DNA of 51,411 nt from JAVVEZ01 sp032250895 (GCA_032250895.1 JAVVEZ010000014.1:1-51411); one strand, 5' to 3'. Shown: positions 32,995 through 41,575, counted from the first letter of the stretch. Numbers and translations are program-made. Notes: generated by a model from the letters alone, not told the origin.

Positions 32995-34245
32995 TCAGAT
33001 CTTTGCGCCGCGCCAGCCGTAGAACAGGATATACAGATAGCACAAGCCGGGCAGTATGAAGCCCCAGCGAATGCCGGCCAGATCGGCCAGGGCTCCCTGG
33101 GCCACTGGTAATACGGCGCCGCCGACGATGGCCAGGCACAGGATGCCGGAGCCCTGGCCGCTACACTGGTGCAGCCCCCTGAGCGCCAGGCTGAAGATCG
33201 TGGGAAACATGATGGAGTTGAACAGACCCACCCCGATCAGGGCCCACATGGCCAGATGTCCCTGGCCGACGATGGCGATGCTCACCAGCCCCAGCGCCAA
33301 CAACGCATGGTAGCCCAGCACCTGCCCGGCGTCGAAACGACGCATCAGCAAGGCCCCGACAAAGCGTCCCAGCATGGCGCCTCCCCAGTAATAGCTCACA
33401 TAGGTGGCGGCCTGAGCCTGGGCCATGGCGGCGACATCCGCCTCGCCCAGAAAATTGATCAGGAAGCTGCCGATGCCCACTTCTGCACCGACATACACGA
33501 AGATGGCCACGGCCCCCAGCCGCAGGTGCGGATAGGACCAGGCGGAGAGGGTTTCAGTGGGCTTATGTTCAGAGCGCCTGGACTCGATATCCGGTACCGG
33601 CAGGCGGGCCCGGGCGAAAATCAGCGCCAGCACGATGAAGAGCAGCCCCAGATAGACATAGGGCATTTGTACCGTACGCGCCTGTTCCGCTACCGATACG
33701 GCACTGCCATCGTTGAGCAGTGCCGGTGCCACCGCGCCGAGAATGACGATGCCTCCCAGAAAGGGGGCTACCGCAGTGCCCAGGGAATTGAAGGCCTGGG
33801 TCAGGGTCAGGCGGCTGGCAGCCGTCGCCGGATCGCCCAGCGCCGTCACATAGGGGTTGGCGGAAACCTGCAGCACGGTGATGCCGGCAGCCAGAATGAA
33901 CAGGGCGCCCAGAAACAAGGGGTAGGACAGCGCGCCTGCGGCGGGATAGAAGACCAGGCAGCCCAGTGCGGCCAGCAGCAGGCCGACAACGAGCCCTTTA
34001 TGGTAACCCACCCGGGAGATCAGCCGACCTGCCGGAATCGACACGATGAAGTAAGCACCGAAGAAGCAGAACTGGACCAGCATGCTCTGTGTATAGTTCA
34101 GGGTGAAGGCATTGCGCAGATGGGGGATCAGGATGTCATTGAGGCTGGTCATGAAGCCCCACATGAAAAACAGCGAGCTCAGCAGCATCAGGGCCGGACG
34201 ATGGTTGGGCTCAGGCAGGGCCTGTGCGTTCAGAACGGGTGGCAT
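32995..34245 (-). CDS. Sugar:H+ symporter of the MFS FHS (FucP/GluP) family
   Basis: This inner-membrane transporter of 416 residues has 12 predicted helices. FHS-family marks are SLFFMWGFMTSLNDILIPHL near the N-terminus, FFGAYFIVSIPAGRLISRVG, ITVLQVSANPYVTALG and QAFNSLGTAVAPFLGG, all typical of glucose/galactose and fucose symporters. The likely substrate is glucose released by the adjacent beta-glucosidase. The start at 34245 leaves 34 bp after the glucosidase stop; an ATG at 34305 would overlap it. It is co-transcribed downstream of the glucosidase and so presumably under the LacI-type operator at 36903. Confidence 0.88.
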   Translation of the reverse strand: MPPVLNAQALPEPNHRPALMLLSSLFFMWGFMTSLNDILIPHLRNAFTLNYTQSMLVQFCFFGAYFIVSIPAGRLISRVGYHKGLVVGLLLAALGCLVFYPAAGALSYPLFLGALFILAAGITVLQVSANPYVTALGDPATAASRLTLTQAFNSLGTAVAPFLGGIVILGAVAPALLNDGSAVSVAEQARTVQMPYVYLGLLFIVLALIFARARLPVPDIESRRSEHKPTETLSAWSYPHLRLGAVAIFVYVGAEVGIGSFLINFLGEADVAAMAQAQAATYVSYYWGGAMLGRFVGALLMRRFDAGQVLGYHALLALGLVSIAIVGQGHLAMWALIGVGLFNSIMFPTIFSLALRGLHQCSGQGSGILCLAIVGGAVLPVAQGALADLAGIRWGFILPGLCYLYILFYGWRGAKI

Positions 34246-34279
34246 GGTTTGCGGTCTCGGTAGCGTCGGGTAAAGATTC

Positions 34280-36826
34280 TCATGGCGCGGGGTCGAGCAC
34301 GGCACTCAGACGCAGTTCCCGTGAGGAAGCCCCGATCGTGAGGATGCCGGGCCCCGGCACCGTTTCCCAGGCGCTGTGCGCAGGGTTCCACCACTGGAAA
34401 GCGCGCGGTGCCACTTCAAGTGTCAGCCGCCGGGTTTCCCCGGCCGCCAGTGGCACCTTGACAAAGCCGACCAGTTTTTGCGGCACCAGCACCAGTGTTT
34501 GGGAGCCTGTCTGCGTCAGATAGAGCTGGGGAGTCTCCACCCCGGCCCGCTCACTGTCGTTGCGCAGCGTGAAGCTCACCCGAAGCCCCTGATCCGGGCT
34601 ACTTTCCACATCAAGGTCCGAATATTCGAAACGGCTGTAGGACAGGCCGTGACCAAAGGGAAACAGGGGTTCGATATGCATTTCGTCATACCAGCGATAA
34701 CCCACGAACAGACCTTCGGAATATTGCTGCCGATTGCCCACGCCGGGATATTGGATGGTGGCCGGTGTCGGCAGGTCCTGCTCACTGTGGGGAAAGGTCA
34801 CGGGCAGCTTGCCGGAAGGATTTTCATGTCCGAGCAGCAATGCGGCGGTGGCCTTGCCGCCTTCCTGCCCCGGATACCACATCTGCAGGATGGCATCGGC
34901 GGCATCCGCCCAGGGCATGGTGACCGGCGCACCGACATTGAGCACGACGATCACCGGCCCCCGGGCGGAGGCCGTGACGGTCTCGATCAGTTCGTCCTGA
35001 TAGCCCGGTAAGGCCAGCGAGCGCCGATCACCTCCCTCTGTGCCTTCGACATAGGCGAAGACCACGACGGCAGAGGCCGTTTGTGCCTGCGCCTGCACTT
35101 GCTCCAGGCCTGCCTTCTTTTGTTCCGGTGTGAGCCAGGACAGACGGATTTCCAGCTTCGCGTCCGGGTTCTGTGCTCGTGCCTCCACTCGCAGTTGATA
35201 AGAACGCCCGGCCACCAGTTCCCGGCTGGCACCGTCATTGCGCAGGCCATCACGGGTGGGTATCAGCGAGGCCTGGCTGAGCACCCCCTCATCACTGAAG
35301 GCCAGCATTTCATCGTCCAGGTAAAGCCGGCCACTGCCGCCCCGGGTCTGAATCTTCAGCTCATAGCTGCCGCTGGCGGGCACTTGCAGCTGACCGGTCC
35401 AGGTCCAGGCTTCGGCACCACTGAGTGCCTGCTCGCCGGTGAAAACGAGTTGGGCATCGCGCCGGGGTGCTGTCGTCGAGTCTGCCGGAGACCGTCCCTG
35501 ATAGCGCAGCAGACCACTTTCCCCGGCCCAGGACAAGAAGCGGGCCGGAATGGCCTGGCCATCCAGTTCGACGCCGGGCAGGTAATGCAGGCCCTCGCCA
35601 CCGCCCAGACGGCGCAGCTCGTCGAGACTGCTGTCACGGCGCAGGGGCAGAACCCGGGAACTGCCGCCGCCCCCGACCAGGGTATGGCTGGCGGTGGGAC
35701 CGAGCACCAGCAGCTTGTCCAGTTGCTCCTCGCGCAGAGGCAAGGCTCGATCCCGGTTCTTCAGCAGCACGGCACCCTTGATGGCGCTTTCCAGTGCCAC
35801 GGCAGCGTGGGCCTGTTCATCCATCTGTGGTTCCGGCAGTGCAGCATCGAGCAGGCCGAAGCGTTCCATCTGTACCAGGATGGGTCGCAATGCCTGGTCC
35901 ACAGCGGACTCGGCTATGGCCCCACTGCGCACCGCCTGCAGCAGGGGCTCCTGAAAGTAGACCGGCTGGCTGTAGGCGGGAATCTCATAGCCCGGCATTT
36001 CCAGATTGAGCCCCTGGGTCAGGGCATTCAGCGAATGGACTGCCCACCAGTCCGTCATCACGAAGCCCTTGAAGCCATACTCCTGCCGGAGCACCGTATT
36101 GAGCAGGGCGTCGTTCTCACAGGCGAAGGTCGCATTGATGCTGTTATAGGCACACATGACGGCGGCGACTCCGGCCTTCACCGCCGCCTCGAAACCCGGC
36201 AGATAGATTTCCCGCAGGGTGCGCTCGTCGATAGTGGTATCCACGGCAAAACGATTGTCTTCCTGGTTGTTGGCAATGAAATGCTTGACAGTGGCCATCA
36301 GCCCCTGTTCCTGGATGCCCTTGATTTCCGCGCCCACCATCACGGCGGCCAGATGGGGGTCCTCGCCCAGGGTTTCGAAGTTCCTGCCGGCCTGCGGTAC
36401 CCGGACGATGTTGACCATGGGTGAAAGCAGCACATTCTGGTGTCTGGCCAGACCCTCCCTACCGATGCTGGCGCCGTAGCGAAAGGCCAGGTCGGCGTCG
36501 AAACTGGCAGCCAGAGCAATGGGGGCGGGCAGCGCGGTGGCGGGGAGTCGGGTGCGAATACCGGCGGGGCCATCGGCCAGCCGCAAGGGTGGAATGTTCA
36601 GGCGGGGGACCCCCTGCACATAACCGGCGCCATTGAGGCCGAGTGCGGGATCCGGATCGGCGCGGCCGTGGAGCATGCCGATCTTCTCTTCCAGGGTCAT
36701 GCGTGTCAGCAAGGCGTCCACGTCGGCGGCCCGGCTGTTCATTGTGAACAAGAAGAGCAAGAAGAGGGAAGCCAGCAGAACGCCGTTCTGAGGGCGGGAA
36801 TTTTTCAGCAAACCATTCGTTTTCAT
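34280..36826 (-). CDS. Exported GH3 beta-glucosidase with PA14 domain
   Basis: This is a GH3 glycoside hydrolase of 848 residues. The start at 36826 has a GGGGG ribosome site and a signal peptide (ending NSRAAD, about residue 34). The (beta/alpha)8 domain carries RLADGPAGIR, KHFIANNQEDNR and the nucleophile Asp259 in GFVMTDW. The second domain is interrupted by a PA14-like insert (VFTGEQALSGAEAWTWTG, SGSYELKIQTRGG), known in GH3 enzymes to shape the sugar subsites. A C-terminal fibronectin-III-like domain ends the chain. It should cleave beta-glucosides in the periplasm or outside. A 19-nt repeat (34497-34515) falls in the last domain. Confidence 0.93.
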   Translation of the reverse strand: MKTNGLLKNSRPQNGVLLASLFLLFLFTMNSRAADVDALLTRMTLEEKIGMLHGRADPDPALGLNGAGYVQGVPRLNIPPLRLADGPAGIRTRLPATALPAPIALAASFDADLAFRYGASIGREGLARHQNVLLSPMVNIVRVPQAGRNFETLGEDPHLAAVMVGAEIKGIQEQGLMATVKHFIANNQEDNRFAVDTTIDERTLREIYLPGFEAAVKAGVAAVMCAYNSINATFACENDALLNTVLRQEYGFKGFVMTDWWAVHSLNALTQGLNLEMPGYEIPAYSQPVYFQEPLLQAVRSGAIAESAVDQALRPILVQMERFGLLDAALPEPQMDEQAHAAVALESAIKGAVLLKNRDRALPLREEQLDKLLVLGPTASHTLVGGGGSSRVLPLRRDSSLDELRRLGGGEGLHYLPGVELDGQAIPARFLSWAGESGLLRYQGRSPADSTTAPRRDAQLVFTGEQALSGAEAWTWTGQLQVPASGSYELKIQTRGGSGRLYLDDEMLAFSDEGVLSQASLIPTRDGLRNDGASRELVAGRSYQLRVEARAQNPDAKLEIRLSWLTPEQKKAGLEQVQAQAQTASAVVVFAYVEGTEGGDRRSLALPGYQDELIETVTASARGPVIVVLNVGAPVTMPWADAADAILQMWYPGQEGGKATAALLLGHENPSGKLPVTFPHSEQDLPTPATIQYPGVGNRQQYSEGLFVGYRWYDEMHIEPLFPFGHGLSYSRFEYSDLDVESSPDQGLRVSFTLRNDSERAGVETPQLYLTQTGSQTLVLVPQKLVGFVKVPLAAGETRRLTLEVAPRAFQWWNPAHSAWETVPGPGILTIGASSRELRLSAVLDPAP
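34497..34515. repeat. 19-nt repeat GTTTGGGAGCCTGTCTGCG, copy 2
   Basis: This is an exact match to 12576-12594. Here it encodes part of a surface loop of the glucosidase's C-terminal domain (minus-strand reading TQTGSQTL). It shares the GGAGCCTGTC core with the ends of the palindromic element. Confidence 0.5.
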
Positions 36827-36854
36827 CTTGCCCCCTGGAATTTTTGCTTTTGCG

Positions 36855-36886
36855 TATTGGCGCCATATTAGCGCCGTATTGGCGCA
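36855..36886. repeat. Three 10-bp direct repeats with 11-bp period
   Basis: TATTGGCGCC (36855), TATTAGCGCC (36866) and TATTGGCGCA (36877) are spaced exactly 11 bp apart, on one helical face, and flanked by TTTGCG and CGCAAA. They lie between the predicted glucosidase promoter and its start codon. They may be a second regulator site. In the mRNA they can form a GCGCC-AAUAC-GGCGC hairpin. Confidence 0.55.
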
Positions 36887-36887
36887 A

Positions 36888-36916
36888 AGGATAATGTATG
36901 AAGACAACGTTGTCAT
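36888..36916 (-). promoter_or_regulatory. Glucosidase promoter with LacI-type operator
   Basis: Minus strand: -35 ATGACA (36911-36916), 17-bp spacer, -10 TATCCT (36888-36893). The perfect palindrome GACAACGTTGTC (36903-36914) overlaps the -35 box and spacer. A near-identical site overlaps the -35 of the esterase promoter at 39305-39320. The regulator is presumably the adjacent LacI-family protein. Confidence 0.65.
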
Positions 36917-37040
36917 TTTTTTTGTTGTCCTCACTTTCCGGCAGTGCACGGGGCCTCAAGATGCTACACTGTCATTCGTTCATTGCGCAGGATTTGCGTG
37001 TGCCCATGTTCTCGCATGAGCCAAACAGGACATTGGAAAT

Positions 37041-38069
37041 ATGCAGATCAACCCTCAAAAAGTCACCATCCATGACGTGGCCGCCAAAGCGGGGGTATCC
37101 ATCAAAACCGTCTCCAGAGTGGTCAACAAGGAGGGCAGCATCCGCCCGGAGACCCGGGATCGGGTCACGGCAGCCATTCATGCACTCAACTACATACCCA
37201 ACCTGTCGGCGCGCGGCCTGGCCGGCAGTCATTCTTTTCTGATCGGCTTGTTGTATGACAATCCCAGCGCCAACTACATCATCGATGTGCAGGGAGGCGC
37301 ACTGGCGGCCTGCCGTCAGGAAGGTTTCGACCTGCTGATTCATCCCTGTACCATGGCAAGCCCCCGTTTATGCGAGGAAATTCTCCGCCTGGTCAGACTC
37401 AACCGGCTTGGTGGGCTGATTCTCACTCCCCCCCTGTCCGACTGGCCGCCCCTGCTTGCGGCACTGACGCAGCAGGGAGTCCCTTTTGCGCGGATAGCCC
37501 CCAGCGCACACGATCAGAGCTCGCCCTGTGTGTTCTGCAACGATCAACAGGCCGCCTGTGAGCTTACCCGCCATTTGCTGTCGCTGGGACATCGGCGCAT
37601 TGCGTTCATCAAGGGGCATCCCGATCACAGCGCCAGTGAGCAGCGGCTATTGGGCTACCGGAAGGCGCTGGCAGAGGTTGGCCTGATGGCCGACGCCAGT
37701 CTTGAAGTACAGGGATATTTTGATTTCGACTCTGGCCGTCTGGCGGCGCAGCAACTGTTGGCCATGCCCTTGCCGCCGACGGCGATTTTTGCCAGTAATG
37801 ATGACATGGCCACGGGGGTGATTTTTGCAGCTCATGAGCAGGGGCTGGACATCCCCGCCAAGTTGTCGGTCGCGGGCTTTGATGACACGCCGCTTGCCAG
37901 ACAGATATGGCCGACCCTGACGACTGTCAGGCAGCCGATTCATGACATGGCTGAACGTGCGGCCCTGTTGTTGATCGAACAGTTGCGCAGTTCCCGACAA
38001 CCCTGGCAACAACATCCTCTCCAGTGCCTTGTGCAGATCCGCAAGTCTACCGGACCGGTGCCGCGCTGA
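37041..38069 (+). CDS. LacI-family transcription regulator
   Basis: This 342-residue repressor has an N-terminal LacI helix-turn-helix (VTIHDVAAKAGVSIKTVSRV, residues 8-27) and hinge helix (NLSARGLAGSHS). A periplasmic-binding-protein-like sensor domain follows (IGLLYDNPSANYIIDVQGG, GHRRIAFIKGHPDHSAS, PTAIFASNDDMATGV, VAGFDDTPLARQIWP). It is divergent from the glucosidase-transporter operon and convergent with the esterase. The two TGACA-n-CGTTGTC operators at those promoters are its likely targets, with a sugar as inducer. I found no convincing promoter for this gene itself. Confidence 0.92.
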   Translation: MQINPQKVTIHDVAAKAGVSIKTVSRVVNKEGSIRPETRDRVTAAIHALNYIPNLSARGLAGSHSFLIGLLYDNPSANYIIDVQGGALAACRQEGFDLLIHPCTMASPRLCEEILRLVRLNRLGGLILTPPLSDWPPLLAALTQQGVPFARIAPSAHDQSSPCVFCNDQQAACELTRHLLSLGHRRIAFIKGHPDHSASEQRLLGYRKALAEVGLMADASLEVQGYFDFDSGRLAAQQLLAMPLPPTAIFASNDDMATGVIFAAHEQGLDIPAKLSVAGFDDTPLARQIWPTLTTVRQPIHDMAERAALLLIEQLRSSRQPWQQHPLQCLVQIRKSTGPVPR

Positions 38070-38089
38070 TCAGTTCCTGGCGCTGCCTG

Positions 38090-39253
38090 TCATTTGAACA
38101 GCATGGGCGTGAACTCATGCAGGTATTCCCGCCAGTTGGTCCAGGTGTGTCCACCCTCAGAGAGTTTGAAACCGGGGTGAAAACCGTGCTTCTCGAACAT
38201 CTCCCTGCTGGCCCGGGAGGTAGCCAGCAGAAAATCGTCCTCACCAATGGCGAACCAGAATGTTTTCAGGCCCGGTTTTAACGTCTCATCGTCCAGTACG
38301 CTGCGTCGGGCGGCTTCCCAGCCGTCGTTTTGGGTGATGCTGAAAACCCCTGAACTGAAAACGCCGATATAGCCATATTCCGCCAGATCGTTGAAGGCGA
38401 TTTCCAGGCTGTGTCCACCGCCCATCGACAGGCCGGCAATGGCTGTTTTGTCGCGGGTCGTGGCCACCGGATAACGCTGTTCGATGAAGGGTTTGATATC
38501 TTCTCTGAATTCCCGGGCAAAGAGCTCGATGGGCAAGTCGGAGACGCCTGAAACATAAGGCCCGGTATGCCCGGCCGGCATCACCACGATCATCGGTACG
38601 GCTTCTTGCCGGGCAATGAGATTGTCCAAAATGAAGCCGGCTCTGCCAACGCTGCTCCAGGAGTCATCACTGTCCATGGCGCCATGAAGCAGATACAGCA
38701 CCGGGTAGTGTTGTCCGGCGGACTCAAAATCGGGTGGGGTGTAGACATGCAGGCGCCGGGAGCGGTCCAGAACCTTGGAATGATAATAAACTTCTGCGAC
38801 GGCACCGTGACTGATGCTCTTGTCGTCCATGAAACCGGCACCGGGAACATGAAACAGGCTCCAGGGGTTGTCATTGGAACGACTGATCTGCGGGTTCACC
38901 GGATCCATCACCGGCACCCCGTCGACGTTGAAGGTATAGCGGTAAGAGCCGGGTGCCATGGGGCCAAGACTGATTTCCCAGATGCCGTCCGGCTTGCGTG
39001 TCATGTCCAGCATCTGACCAAAGGGAATTTGTGGCATATCACCGCTGCTGGCCAGCTTCACGGACTGGGCCAGCGGCGCTCTGAGCCTGAAGCTCACCTT
39101 GCCGTCTGCGCCGAATTCAGGTGAAAGCACCCGGTCGGGACCAGGGAACTGGGCATGAGCGGCAGCGCTGAAGAGCAGCAGGATCAGGGTACACAGGCAT
39201 GATGCGGAAGCAGGTGGGACAGTTCGACGGATCCTGCGCATAACATTCGTCAT
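38090..39253 (-). CDS. Exported CE1-type carbohydrate esterase with N-terminal E-set domain
   Basis: This 387-residue secreted esterase has an AGGAG ribosome site before the ATG at 39253. After the signal peptide (ending AAAHAQ, about residue 35) comes an immunoglobulin-like E-set domain (VSFRLRAPLAQSVKLASS, PGSYRYTFNVDGVPVMDP). This domain is typical of glycan-associated esterases such as feruloyl or acetyl-xylan esterases. The catalytic domain has VLYLLHGAMDSDDSW, the elbow GLSMGGG with Ser276, IGEDDFLL for the acid, and EGGHTWTNW for the His. It probably removes feruloyl or acetyl groups from plant polysaccharide fragments. Its promoter shares the LacI-type operator with the beta-glucosidase. 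Confidence 0.85.
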   Translation of the reverse strand: MTNVMRRIRRTVPPASASCLCTLILLLFSAAAHAQFPGPDRVLSPEFGADGKVSFRLRAPLAQSVKLASSGDMPQIPFGQMLDMTRKPDGIWEISLGPMAPGSYRYTFNVDGVPVMDPVNPQISRSNDNPWSLFHVPGAGFMDDKSISHGAVAEVYYHSKVLDRSRRLHVYTPPDFESAGQHYPVLYLLHGAMDSDDSWSSVGRAGFILDNLIARQEAVPMIVVMPAGHTGPYVSGVSDLPIELFAREFREDIKPFIEQRYPVATTRDKTAIAGLSMGGGHSLEIAFNDLAEYGYIGVFSSGVFSITQNDGWEAARRSVLDDETLKPGLKTFWFAIGEDDFLLATSRASREMFEKHGFHPGFKLSEGGHTWTNWREYLHEFTPMLFK

Positions 39254-39290
39254 AGCGGACTCCTGGCATGAGGGGTGATCTGTGGACACA

Positions 39291-39320
39291 ACACTAGTTC
39301 AGCATTGACAACGCTGTCAA
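39291..39320 (-). promoter_or_regulatory. Esterase promoter with LacI-type operator
   Basis: Minus strand: -35 TTGACA (39315-39320), 18-bp spacer, -10 TAGTGT (39291-39296). The near-palindrome TTGACAACGCTGTCAA (39305-39320, plus strand) covers the -35 box. It shares TGACA-n-CGTTGTC with the glucosidase site, in the same place relative to -35. The expected transcript start leaves about 30 nt before the ATG. Confidence 0.65.
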
Positions 39321-39375
39321 CTCTTCTTTCCACACACTTTTTGCCGTACTCTTCTTGTCGTAATGGGACATGAGC

Positions 39376-40239
39376 TTATTGTTCACGCCTGAATTGCTGG
39401 GGTGAGCAGGCCGTACGGTGCTTGAAGAAGCGGGTAAAGTAGGCCGGATCACTGAATCCAAGCGCATAGGCGATCTCGGTGATCTGCATGCCGGTATAGA
39501 CCAGCAGGCGCTTTGCTTCCAGCAGCAGCCGCTGATGCACCAACTGCTGGGCGCTCATGCCCGCTTCCCGGCGGCAGGTGTTATTCAACTGCGTGCTGGA
39601 AATGCCCAGTAGCCCGGCATAGAAGGAAACCGGCTGGTGTTCATGAAAGTGTTCGCCAATCAGCTGATTGAAGCGGTAGTAGCGGCGCTGGCCCCGGTCG
39701 AAAGCCGGCCGGTTCGGATGCCGTTCGACATATTTTGCCAGCAATAACAGCAGCAGACTGATGGTGGCGGTCAACAGGGGCAGCCGCATGCTGTGATGGT
39801 TGCGGTATTCCTGCTCGCAGCGGCGAAACAGACTGTCGAACAGTGCGGTGTCCACCTCTTTCCCCGGTATCAGCACTGGCATTTCAAGCAGGGATGCCGC
39901 TTCCGGGGCGGCGGCAAAAATCTGGTTGACGAAATGGACCGGCAAGGTCAGCACATGACCTTCGACATTGGGCTGGAAGTGAAAGCCATGCACGACCATA
40001 GGAGGAATCATCATGACAAGCGGTGCATGCAAGGTCTCGACCCGGGTATCCAAGGTCAGCACTGCGCTGCCGCGGGCCAGGTACAGGACCTGCAACAAGT
40101 TGTCATGGCGGTGCGCGGTGATTTCCCAATTATGCAAGATGCTGCGTTTTGCGATACTTTCGTAATGAAAGGGTTCAGGCGCAGACCAGGGTTTGTTCTC
40201 GCCATAGAGCTTGTAATTCGGTACGTTGACTTGAGACAT
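39376..40239 (-). CDS. pobR: AraC-family activator, PobR type
   Basis: This 287-residue AraC-family regulator has an N-terminal cupin-like sensing domain (HNWEITAHRHDNLLQVLYLARGS) and a C-terminal double helix-turn-helix (about 190-285). The latter includes SFYAGLLGISSTQLNNTCRREAG and ITEIAYALGFSDPAYFTRFFK. It is divergent from pobA, the arrangement known for AraC-type PobR regulators that activate pobA with 4-hydroxybenzoate. Two near-identical 15-bp repeats lie in the intergenic region. Assignment as PobR rests mainly on context. Confidence 0.85.
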   Translation of the reverse strand: MSQVNVPNYKLYGENKPWSAPEPFHYESIAKRSILHNWEITAHRHDNLLQVLYLARGSAVLTLDTRVETLHAPLVMMIPPMVVHGFHFQPNVEGHVLTLPVHFVNQIFAAAPEAASLLEMPVLIPGKEVDTALFDSLFRRCEQEYRNHHSMRLPLLTATISLLLLLLAKYVERHPNRPAFDRGQRRYYRFNQLIGEHFHEHQPVSFYAGLLGISSTQLNNTCRREAGMSAQQLVHQRLLLEAKRLLVYTGMQITEIAYALGFSDPAYFTRFFKHRTACSPQQFRREQ

Positions 40240-40263
40240 TATTGATGCAGTACGACAAAATCA

Positions 40264-40352
40264 GGCTGGGGTTCAAGCTTATAACAATTGTCCAAAAGTA
40301 CAAGTTTTTGTTGGCTGGGGTGCAAGCGGCACGGCTCTTCGGAGACTATATT
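40264..40352 (+). promoter_or_regulatory. pobA promoter with PobR direct repeats
   Basis: GGCTGGGGTTCAAGC (40264-40278) and GGCTGGGGTGCAAGC (40313-40327) differ at one base and start 49 bp apart, close to five helical turns. The second overlaps the -35 region of a promoter whose -10 is TATATT (40347-40352), 33 bp before the pobA ATG. This is the geometry expected for activation by a dimeric AraC-type protein with DNA looping or tandem contact. Confidence 0.65.
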
Positions 40353-40384
40353 GAAGCCACATTCAGCAAAGCAAGGCGATCATT

Positions 40385-41575
40385 ATGCGTACTCAGGTAG
40401 CGATTATCGGTGGTGGACCTTCAGGCCTGTGTCTGGCCAGATTATTGAGTCTGAAAGGCATTCAAAGCGTTCTGCTGGAACGGCAGACCCGGGACTATGT
40501 GGAGTCACGCATCCGTGCGGGCGTACTCGAACAGGGCATGCAGGACATCCTGCGCCGGGCGCGGGTCAATGATCGCATGGATCGTGAGGGCCTGCTGCAT
40601 GATGGTTTCCAGATAGCCTTCGATGGCCGCCTGGAACGGGTCGATCTGGCCTATCACACGGGTGGCAGGCAGGTCATGGTGTATGGCCAGACCGAACTGA
40701 CCAGAGACCTGTATGATGCGGTGCTGCAAGACGAAAACATCAGCGTTTACTTTGAAGCCGGGGAGGTCGCGCCGACGGGTTATCTGGATAAAAAACCGCT
40801 CGTTTCTTTTGTGACAAAAGACGGCGAGGCGCATGAATTGCATTGCGACTTCATCGCCGGTTGCGACGGCTATCACGGGCCATCGAGGGCCAGTGTCCCC
40901 CGGGACATGATTACCGAATACGAGCGGGTCTATCCCTTTGGCTGGCTCGGCGTTCTGTCCGAAACCCCGCCGGTCAGCGAGGAGTTGATCTATGCCAACC
41001 ATCAGCGCGGTTTTGCCCTGTGTTCCATGCGCTCGCATACGCGCAGCCGCTATTACATTCAATGCTCGCTGGAAGACAAGCTTGAACAATGGTCGGATAC
41101 GGCCTTCTGGGATGAATTGCGGCGGCGCTTGCCGGCAGCCAATGCAGAAGCCTTGATAACCGGGCCATCCATTGAAAAAAGCATCGCCCCGCTGCGGAGC
41201 TTTGTCGCGGAACCCCTGCGCTTCGGCAGCCTGTTTCTGGTCGGTGATGCGGGGCATATCGTTCCCCCGACTGGCGCCAAGGGCCTCAATTTGGCGGCGT
41301 CAGACATGTATTATCTGGCGACGGCGTTGATTGCTTATTACCAGGACAAGCGCAGCGATCTGCTCGACCGGTATTCCGAAGCCGCGCTGCACCGGGTCTG
41401 GATGGCCGTCAGATTTTCCTGGTGGTTTACCGAGATCACCCACCACTTCGGCGACGATCCCATCAAGCACAAGATTCAGCTGACCGAACTGGACTACCTG
41501 ATGTCATCCCATGCCGGCTTGACCACCATCGCCGAGAACTACGTGGGCTTGCCCTTCGATTCTTCATTTCGATGA
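40385..41575 (+). CDS. pobA: 4-hydroxybenzoate 3-monooxygenase
   Basis: This FAD-dependent hydroxylase makes protocatechuate from 4-hydroxybenzoate with NADPH and O2, feeding the beta-ketoadipate route. The 396 residues match the family (about 394). The FAD fingerprint GGGPSG is at residues 9-14, preceded by QVAII. SRIRAGVLEQGMQDIL is diagnostic of PobA, and GDAGHIVPPTGAKGLNLA is the second FAD motif. The C-terminal FSWWFTEITHHF is also typical. Protocatechuate dioxygenase genes are not in the window. Divergence from pobR and the repeats between them indicate inducible control. Confidence 0.96.
   Translation: MRTQVAIIGGGPSGLCLARLLSLKGIQSVLLERQTRDYVESRIRAGVLEQGMQDILRRARVNDRMDREGLLHDGFQIAFDGRLERVDLAYHTGGRQVMVYGQTELTRDLYDAVLQDENISVYFEAGEVAPTGYLDKKPLVSFVTKDGEAHELHCDFIAGCDGYHGPSRASVPRDMITEYERVYPFGWLGVLSETPPVSEELIYANHQRGFALCSMRSHTRSRYYIQCSLEDKLEQWSDTAFWDELRRRLPAANAEALITGPSIEKSIAPLRSFVAEPLRFGSLFLVGDAGHIVPPTGAKGLNLAASDMYYLATALIAYYQDKRSDLLDRYSEAALHRVWMAVRFSWWFTEITHHFGDDPIKHKIQLTELDYLMSSHAGLTTIAENYVGLPFDSSFR

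Noticed and set aside
35081..36424. 447-codon plus-strand open frame
   Set aside because: It is antisense to the GH3 glucosidase core, including the nucleophile region.
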